A stretch of 55,631 bases of DNA, taken from the NCBI GenBank assembly GCA_964611645.1, contig CAZTAO010000031.1, forward strand, positions 1 to 55,631, in the 5' to 3' direction. The notes beneath the pieces were generated by a model. The model saw nothing but the letters and a program-made list of their open reading frames with translations, did not search any database and was not told the DNA's origin. Every line of letters starts with the position of its first letter. Position 1 is the stretch's first letter. The position numbers and the translations under genes were made by a program. Below are positions 50,031 through 55,631 of the stretch, one piece after another. This stretch comes from CAZTAO01 sp964611645. Its GTDB lineage: Bacteria > Armatimonadota > UBA5829.

Positions 50031-50548
50031 TGGCAAAGAAGATGAGCTTCCGGGTTGCGGACTCGAAAATACTCGACCGCGACCAGGTCGGCGTGATATC
50101 ACAGGCTGCAAAGTCCGACGGCAAGACCGTTGTGTTCACCAATGGGTGCTTTGACATACTGCACATAGGCCACGTGAGGTACTTGCAGGACGCGCGAGCC
50201 TTGGGCGATGTTCTGGTTGTCGGCCTGAACAGCGATGAATCGGTCAAGCGACTGAAGGGGCCGGAGAGGCCGGTGGTGAGTGAGCTCGACCGGGCGGAGA
50301 TACTGGCCGCGCTGGAGTGTGTGGACTACCTGTGCATCTTCCCGGAGGATACTCCGATAGAGCTTCTGGAGGTCGTGAGACCCAGCATTCACGTCAAGGG
50401 CGGAGACTATAGGGTTGAAGACCTTGCCGAGGGTCCGGTTGTTCTGAAACACGGCGGCAGGGTGGAGATAGTGTCGTTCACGAGCACAGCCACCGAAGGC
50501 CGGTCCACAAGTAACATTATCGGGAGAATAGTCGAAAAACATCGTTGA
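50030..50548 (+). CDS. D-glycero-beta-D-manno-heptose 1-phosphate adenylyltransferase-like (HldE C-domain type)
   Basis: 172 aa. FTNGCFDILHIGHVRYL (about 33-49) has the HxGH motif; VGLNSDESVKRLKG and the C-terminal TEGRSTSNIIGRI supply the signature of RfaE2/HldE-type enzymes, which form ADP-heptose from heptose 1-phosphate and ATP. There is no kinase domain here, as in split hldC/rfaE2. The start is GTG 50030, with GGAGGA 9 nt upstream, and TAGTG overlap with the preceding stop. It may work with the GmhA-like protein at 4924. Confidence 0.88.
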   Translation: MAKKMSFRVADSKILDRDQVGVISQAAKSDGKTVVFTNGCFDILHIGHVRYLQDARALGDVLVVGLNSDESVKRLKGPERPVVSELDRAEILAALECVDYLCIFPEDTPIELLEVVRPSIHVKGGDYRVEDLAEGPVVLKHGGRVEIVSFTSTATEGRSTSNIIGRIVEKHR

Positions 50549-50560
50549 GATGACAGGGGA

Positions 50561-50590
50561 TTGTAGGATTCTCTAACGTCTTAGTAGAAT
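50561..50590 (+). promoter_or_regulatory. Probable promoter of the transglutaminase-like gene
   Basis: TTGTAG (50561-50566), an 18-nt spacer and TAGAAT (50585-50590). The leader is about 95 nt, GC-rich, with GCGCTAACCGCGC. Confidence 0.4.
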
Positions 50591-50690
50591 ACAGCCATGT
50601 AGCCGCTGGCGCTGACTGCGGCCAGTCCGCGCTAACCGCGCGAGGTTACAACGTGGGTCTCTGAGTCCAAGGAAAGGAGTGCGAGACGGT

Positions 50691-51965
50691 ATGCTGAGAA
50701 TGAAATGGCTGATTGTGGCAGGTCTGACCTTATCCGCTGCAGTCCTGGCCTGTGCAGCTTGTTGGGCGCAGGTTCCGGAAGGAGCGGATTTCACCGCCAT
50801 TGACAAGTACGCCGACAACGCCCCTGCTGATGTTGGAGCATCTGTCGACACGCTGGCTGACTACCTTACCAGGAATGCGACAACCGATCTGGACAAGTCT
50901 CGCGCCGTATACCGCTGGATAATCAGGAACATCGGTTACGACGTCGACAACTATATGGCCGGGACGGTCCCGGATGACGCCCCCGCCGTTACTCTCGCCA
51001 ACAGGATTACTCTGTGCGGCGGGTATGCCAAACTCTTTGAAGCCTTGTGCAAACGGGCCAAGGTTGAAGCTATGTACCTGGAAGGCTACTCCAGGGGCGC
51101 GGACTACAGCGTCGGCGCGAAGCTGGAGGCATATCCGGACCACGCCTGGAACGCAGTGAAGATAGATGGTAAGTGGTACCTGCTGGATGCCACGTGGGCG
51201 TCCGGCTATATCGACGGCAACAACCAGTTTGTGAGGCAGGCCTTCGACCACTACTTCCTCACCACCCCGACCCAGTTCTACTACGATCACCTGCCGGAAG
51301 AACCCAAGTGGCAGTTGGTGGACAAGCCCATCAGCAAGTCCGAGTATGAGAAGCTGGTCTACCTGCGGCCGGGGTTCTTCAGGAACAACCTCCAGGTCAA
51401 GAGCAACAAGGACGCAGTGGTCAAGAGCGTGGGCAAGAGTGAGATAGTCTTCGGCGCGCCGGAGAACGTGATGGTGACCGCGGAGGTGCTGAGGGGCAAG
51501 ATCAAGGATTCCAGCGCCTCTACCATGGTGGTACGCCAGGATGGTGGTCTCAAGCTCAACACAGTCTACCCCAAGATCGGAAGCTACACCCTCAGGCTGT
51601 TTGCCAGGGGGAGCAAAGACGAGGCCTTCTTCGAATGGGCCGCGGATTACCTGGTGGAAGTCTCCGCTATCGAGGGCGACACCAGCAGTTTCCCGAAGAT
51701 GTATTCCACGTTCTACGACAGAAAGGCCAACCTGATAGCGCCGATGACCGGCACGCTGAAGTCCGGGCAGAAGCAGACGTTCAGGATAACTGCCCCGGGC
51801 GCGGAGGCTGTGTCGGCTATTGTGGATGGCAAGTGGGAAGAGTTCACAAAGGATGGTGACTCTTTCACGGGTGAAGTTGATGTTAGGGGCCAGACCATAC
51901 AGGTGGCGGCCAAGTTCCCCGGCAGCGACAGCTACTATGTGCTGCTGAAGTACATTGTGTCATAG
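50691..51965 (+). CDS. Exported transglutaminase-like protein (kyphoscoliosis-type)
   Basis: 424 aa with signal peptide (KWLIVAGLTLSAAVLACAACWA). Transglutaminase core: AVYRWIIRNIGYD, then the Cys in TLCGGYAKLFEALC, the His in DHAWNAVKIDGKWYLLD and the Asp of LLDATW, so the Cys-His-Asp triad is intact. Bacterial members act as peptidases or cross-linkers. The second half is beta-rich (about 240-424), likely adhesin or Ig-like. AAAGGAG lies about 11 nt before ATG 50691. Confidence 0.83.
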   Translation: MLRMKWLIVAGLTLSAAVLACAACWAQVPEGADFTAIDKYADNAPADVGASVDTLADYLTRNATTDLDKSRAVYRWIIRNIGYDVDNYMAGTVPDDAPAVTLANRITLCGGYAKLFEALCKRAKVEAMYLEGYSRGADYSVGAKLEAYPDHAWNAVKIDGKWYLLDATWASGYIDGNNQFVRQAFDHYFLTTPTQFYYDHLPEEPKWQLVDKPISKSEYEKLVYLRPGFFRNNLQVKSNKDAVVKSVGKSEIVFGAPENVMVTAEVLRGKIKDSSASTMVVRQDGGLKLNTVYPKIGSYTLRLFARGSKDEAFFEWAADYLVEVSAIEGDTSSFPKMYSTFYDRKANLIAPMTGTLKSGQKQTFRITAPGAEAVSAIVDGKWEEFTKDGDSFTGEVDVRGQTIQVAAKFPGSDSYYVLLKYIVS

Positions 51966-51989
51966 GTGATGACGAAAGGGCGTGATCAA

Positions 51990-53021
51990 ATGAAGAGGAT
52001 AGCCTTTTGGTGTATAGTAACGCTGCTGTTGGTGGGGTGGGCCGCAGGGTCGGTGTTCGCCCAGGTGAACGATGAGCTCCGGGGAGTCAAGATCGACACG
52101 TCGGACATAGTCGATAAGGTAAGGGGCGGAACCATCGACTGGGGTAACGGCTGGATGTATGCTGTCGGCCAGGGAGCTCTGCCGTCGCCGGCGAAGGAAA
52201 GCAACAGGGTCAAAGCTCTGCTGCGGGCCAGGGACTACGCCAAGGGTGAGGCTATTGCCAACCTGTTGATGGCGGTAAAGGGCACCACCATATCCTTCGA
52301 GGCCACCGGCGCGGATTACATGGCCAAGGACATCAAGCTCCGACAGACCATCGAGGGCTACGTCAAGAACGTGTTGATTGTAAGCTGGGATACCGCGCAA
52401 CTGGAAGGCAACACCATTGTAAGGGTAACGGTCGGCACGCCTCTCTATGGCCAGGATACCCCGGGTTCGGCTTTCATATCCAAGATTGCCACCGAGTCCA
52501 ACCAGCCGGCCAAGGCGGTCCCGCTGATTGAGATACCCATTGAGACCTCGGTGCCAAGGACGGAAGTGATTGTGGGCAGCAGGCCCAGGGCAGGCGGGCC
52601 GATCATAGCATCAGCCAGGCCGTCTGACCCGCCCGAGACCCTGCGGGACGCAAAGCAGGAAGGGCCGTTCGACGCCGTGCTGATCGATACCCGAGGCTAC
52701 GATGTCCTCCGCTCGATATGCCCGAAGATCCGCAAAGAGGACGGCAGCGAGGTGTGGGGGACGGTCAAGGTCGGCTATGACGAGGCCATCGAGACCGGCA
52801 TAGTCAGCTACTCCAAGAGCCTGGAGAAGGCCAAGGAGAACTCCAGATACGGCAAGAACCCGCTGATAGTGAGAGCAGTCGGCAGAGGCGGCGGAAAAGC
52901 CATGTGCGACCCCATAATCTCAGACGCCGACGCCAAGCTGATACTAACAGAAAACGCCAAAACCAAGTTCCTGGATGGCTTCAAGGTGATCTTTGTTACT
53001 GATCCTACTAGTGGGAAGTGA
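51990..53021 (+). CDS. Exported LPP20/FlgT-like protein
   Basis: 343 aa with signal peptide (KRIAFWCIVTLLLVGWAAGSVFA). GNGWMYAVGQGALPSPAK, ALLRARDYAKGEAIANLLMA and a beta strand VRVTVGTPLYG resemble the LPP20-type domain (R-A-A/Y-A-N-L pattern). The last 110 residues (FDAVLIDTRGYDVLRSICPK, VWGTVKVGYD) match the FlgT-like ending seen in such proteins. There is no lipobox. It follows the transglutaminase gene by 24 bp and ends in a strong terminator. Confidence 0.68.
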   Translation: MKRIAFWCIVTLLLVGWAAGSVFAQVNDELRGVKIDTSDIVDKVRGGTIDWGNGWMYAVGQGALPSPAKESNRVKALLRARDYAKGEAIANLLMAVKGTTISFEATGADYMAKDIKLRQTIEGYVKNVLIVSWDTAQLEGNTIVRVTVGTPLYGQDTPGSAFISKIATESNQPAKAVPLIEIPIETSVPRTEVIVGSRPRAGGPIIASARPSDPPETLRDAKQEGPFDAVLIDTRGYDVLRSICPKIRKEDGSEVWGTVKVGYDEAIETGIVSYSKSLEKAKENSRYGKNPLIVRAVGRGGGKAMCDPIISDADAKLILTENAKTKFLDGFKVIFVTDPTSGK

Positions 53022-53055
53022 CGGGACAGTCCACCGTTTACAGAGTCCAGATACG

Positions 53056-53085
53056 CCCCCAGGTTCATCGAGCCTGGGGGTTTTT
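53056..53085 (+). terminator. Rho-independent terminator
   Basis: CCCCCAGG (53056-53063) and CCTGGGGG (53073-53080) pair over a 9-nt loop, followed by TTTTT (53081-53085). It ends the transglutaminase-LPP20-like transcript. Confidence 0.88.
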
Positions 53086-53146
53086 GCGTTTGGCTGCCTG
53101 GGGCCCTGTGTCTGCAGAAGAGCCGCGTGAATCCGGGCCAAGGCCG

Positions 53147-53175
53147 TTGACTTTGAGCTGTTTCGGGGATACACT
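53147..53175 (+). promoter_or_regulatory. Promoter of the beta-propeller gene
   Basis: TTGACT (53147-53152), a 17-nt spacer and TACACT (53170-53175). The leader of about 90 nt contains AAGGAG before the ATG. Confidence 0.62.
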
Positions 53176-53270
53176 GCATTGGTCAGCATTTGTTACCCAA
53201 AGAAATGGCTCATACGGAGGACAAGCAGACCGCCTGAAGCGACGGCAAGAACAGCACAAGGAGACGCACG

Positions 53271-55577
53271 ATGACCAGGAAAGAACTTCCGATCTATGTA
53301 GTGGCAGTTGCTGCGTTGATGGCGTTTGTGTTGGTGGGGTCTGCCCCAGGGTGGGCCGCCATCACCGCGCGTGTCTCAGTATCCCGATTCGGGGAGCAGG
53401 CTAATGGGGGGTCCGAAGATCCGGCGATCAGCGCGGACGGCAACCGCGTGGTGTTTACCTCCAGCGCTTCGAACATTATTGATGACGACACAAATGGTAA
53501 CAATGACGTGTTGTTGCGTGAACTGGACAGCAACTACATCTGGCGTGTCTCTCACTCCATGCCCGGAGAGTCAGCGAACGGGGCAAGTGGCTACTCGGCG
53601 ATCAGCGCGGATGGGACAGTAGTGGTGTGGCAGTCCAACGCCACCGACTTGGTGGACGGTGATACGAACGGCAAGACCGACATATTCCTATTTGACTACA
53701 AAAGTGGCATAACCGAGCGCGTCTCTGTCTCGTCCCTCGGCGCGCAGGGGAACGGCAACAGCGTCGCTCCATCAGTCAGCGCTGATGGGACATTCGTGGC
53801 ATTCATCTCCTGGGCGGACAACCTCTACCCGGGGGGCACAACCGGAAGGAGTCACATCTACGTCTACGACAGAGCTACCCGCGCCACCACGCGTGTCTCC
53901 CAATCGGCCGCCGGTGTTCAGGGAAACGCCAACAGCGGCCTCTACAGACCCTCGATAAGTGGGGATGGCAGGTACGTAGCCTTCGAATCCTACGCCACCA
54001 ACTTCGTGGCAGGGGACACCAATTCCGCCCCCGACATTTACGTCAAGGATAGGCAGACCGGGGCCGTGGAGCGTGTCTCAGTCAACTCCTCCGGGGTAGG
54101 GGCTGACGCGTACAGCGAGAAGCCGTCAATAAGCGCGGACGGGATGCGCGTGGCGTTCGTCTCAGCCGCTACAAACCTGTATTCCGGCGGCGATACCAAT
54201 GGGGTCAACGATGTCTTTGTTCGCGACAGGAACACGTCGACCACATACCGTGTGTCCGTCGCCTCAGGCGGGGCGCAGGCAAACGATTACAGCGGCGGCA
54301 CATTTCCGTCGATCAGCCCGGACGGCAGGTACGTGGCGTTCGATTCCAATGCCACCAACCTTGTTGAAGCCGACACGAACGGCGTCCAGGACGTTTTTGT
54401 CCACGACATGCAGACAAGCCTCACGGAGCGGGCGTCGGTGTCCTCCGGTGGAGAGCAAGCCAACAGCACCAGCGCATTCCCGTCAATCAGCGCGGACGGC
54501 AAGTTTGTGGCTTTCAAGTCCTACGCCACGAACCTCGTCCCCGACGACACGAACGGTGTGTCGGACATCTTCGTCAGGAACATGGACAGCGTCAACCCGA
54601 CTGTGACAATAGACCAGGCAGTTGGGCAGGCGGATCCCACCAACTCCTCACCCATCAACTTCACCGTGGTGTTCAGTGAGCCGGTTGCGGACTTTGCCAC
54701 CGGCGATGTGACCCTCTCCGGCACGGCAGGCGCAACAACGGCGATAGTCACCGGCAGCGGAACCACCTACAACGTGGCCGTGAGCGGCATGACCGGGGTC
54801 GGAACGGTGATCGCCACAATCCCGCTGGATGTTGCCCACGATGCGGCGAACAACAACAACTTCGCCTCCACCAGCACGGACAATACAGTTGCCTACCGTG
54901 CATACCCCCAGAACACGAGTGTGACACCATCGGGAGGAACTCTGCCGTCAGGCACGCCGTTCACGATGCAGTGCACCTACTCCGACCCCAACGGCTGGGC
55001 CGACTTCAAGAGGGTCTACCTGCTCGTGAACGACTCCCTCGGGCAGGCGAACGCCGCCCTTTTCATGTTCGATATGGCCACCTCCAAGGTGTTCCTGAAG
55101 AACGACGCTAACAACAGTTGGGGAGTTGGCTATATTCCGGGGGCGAATGTCACCCTGGAGAACTCGCAGTGCTCCCTCTCAGTGAAGGACTGTATGATAG
55201 CCCTGAGCGGCAACGACTTAACAGTGTGCTGGGAGATCACCCTGAAGAGCCCGTTCTCGGGGAAGAACCTGAACTCGTATATGTATGCGCAGGACATGGG
55301 CGGGCTTACCGACGGTTGGGACCTGATGGGCATATACTACAACGTAAAGCCCCAGGCTGTGAGCATAAGCCCGGAGAGCGGGCCGCTCCCGATCAACACT
55401 AAGACCACTCTGACCAGTGTGTACCGCGATCCTAACGGTTACCGGGACCTGCGAAAGTGCTATCTGCTAGTCAACGATTCGCTTGCCCAGACCAACGCCG
55501 TCTTCCTGTGGTACGACAAGGCCACCAACCAAGTCTATCTCAAGAACGACGCCAACACAAGTTGGGGGACGGGTTAG
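53271..55577 (+). CDS. Exported seven-repeat beta-propeller protein with Ig-like and duplicated C-terminal domains; end probably cut
   Basis: 768 aa with signal peptide (PIYVVAVAALMAFVLVGS...WA). Seven repeats of about 57 aa (about 34-440) fit RVSVSS(G)xQANxxS..SISADGxxVAFxSxATNLxxxDTNGxxDIFVRD, a PD40/TolB-like seven-blade propeller, with DTNG possibly a calcium site. An Ig-like domain (about 445-540) follows, then two copies of a domain with SDPNG and VYLLVNDSLGQANAALF. Copy 1 is about 150 aa; copy 2 stops after about 72 aa at SWGTG-stop, where copy 1 continues GVGYIPG. The gene is probably truncated. Confidence 0.82.
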   Translation: MTRKELPIYVVAVAALMAFVLVGSAPGWAAITARVSVSRFGEQANGGSEDPAISADGNRVVFTSSASNIIDDDTNGNNDVLLRELDSNYIWRVSHSMPGESANGASGYSAISADGTVVVWQSNATDLVDGDTNGKTDIFLFDYKSGITERVSVSSLGAQGNGNSVAPSVSADGTFVAFISWADNLYPGGTTGRSHIYVYDRATRATTRVSQSAAGVQGNANSGLYRPSISGDGRYVAFESYATNFVAGDTNSAPDIYVKDRQTGAVERVSVNSSGVGADAYSEKPSISADGMRVAFVSAATNLYSGGDTNGVNDVFVRDRNTSTTYRVSVASGGAQANDYSGGTFPSISPDGRYVAFDSNATNLVEADTNGVQDVFVHDMQTSLTERASVSSGGEQANSTSAFPSISADGKFVAFKSYATNLVPDDTNGVSDIFVRNMDSVNPTVTIDQAVGQADPTNSSPINFTVVFSEPVADFATGDVTLSGTAGATTAIVTGSGTTYNVAVSGMTGVGTVIATIPLDVAHDAANNNNFASTSTDNTVAYRAYPQNTSVTPSGGTLPSGTPFTMQCTYSDPNGWADFKRVYLLVNDSLGQANAALFMFDMATSKVFLKNDANNSWGVGYIPGANVTLENSQCSLSVKDCMIALSGNDLTVCWEITLKSPFSGKNLNSYMYAQDMGGLTDGWDLMGIYYNVKPQAVSISPESGPLPINTKTTLTSVYRDPNGYRDLRKCYLLVNDSLAQTNAVFLWYDKATNQVYLKNDANTSWGTG

Positions 55578-55631
55578 GTGGTGTACCCTATCAGTGTGTA
55601 AATTGATTTTGGGGAGTATCCTTGTTGTTGT

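Noticed and set aside
55577..55631. Readthrough or frameshift continuing the beta-propeller protein
   Set aside because: Changing TAG to Tyr gains only seven further codons before TAA, and the other frame does not resemble the missing half-domain.

Overview
The window is bacterial chromosome, GC-rich and densely coded, with no rRNA, tRNA, CRISPR or phage genes that I can see. An outer-membrane barrel protein, a lipoprotein-like signal and two ADP-heptose-type enzymes suggest a diderm. Firmicutes/Chloroflexi-style housekeeping blocks (rpsF-ssb-rpsR; tmk-darA-holB; rpmE-DUF1385-prfA-prmC-tsaC) sit beside many DUF4091, GH42, sialidase, GH4, GHL10-like and UroD-like genes. That mixture fits Armatimonadota or a neighbouring uncultured lineage. 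This is inference from gene content, not a phylogeny.

Layout. 1-1669 (-): a cut-off site-2 protease and lysA. 1904-5532 (+): DegT aminotransferase, MttB-like methyltransferase and GmhA-like isomerase, separated by copies of a GC-rich palindromic repeat. 5822-12783: zinc-ribbon protein, DsbD-thioredoxin fusion, barrel protein, glutamate dehydrogenase, HemW and a PGI/PMI-like SIS protein. 12856-15705 (-): rpsF-ssb-rpsR and serC. 16165-23430 (-): a co-directional run rpoZ-dnaJ-prmA-rsmE-R3H/AAA ATPase-tmk-darA-holB. 23649-24282 (-): a MntA/HepT module. 24395-26755 (-): HAD phosphatase and two GT2 glycosyltransferases.

26831-42109 is the accessory, glycan-oriented part: DUF4091 and GH42-like proteins (divergent), sialidase and PIG-L deacetylase, UroD-like methyltransferase, GH4 alpha-galactosidase, then a patchy stretch with HD hydrolase, a nucleotidyltransferase fragment, NUDIX, a nucleotidyltransferase-like protein, a TIM-barrel protein and a GHL10-like lipoprotein. 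42292-45535 holds DUF1015 plus a six-hairpin glycosidase-like protein. 46196-50548 (+) is rpmE, DUF1385, prfA, prmC, tsaC and an hldE-type nucleotidyltransferase. 50691-55577 (+) carries exported proteins: transglutaminase-like, LPP20-like, and a seven-repeat beta-propeller protein whose last domain is cut near the window end.

Promoters resemble sigma-70 sites (TTGACN, 16-18 nt, TATAAT), several with the extended form GTGGTATAAT. Start codons are often TTG or GTG. Two genes (rpsF and the DsbD fusion) have a good Shine-Dalgarno but no ATG, GTG or TTG at the expected place, and one HAD gene appears to be transcribed leaderless.
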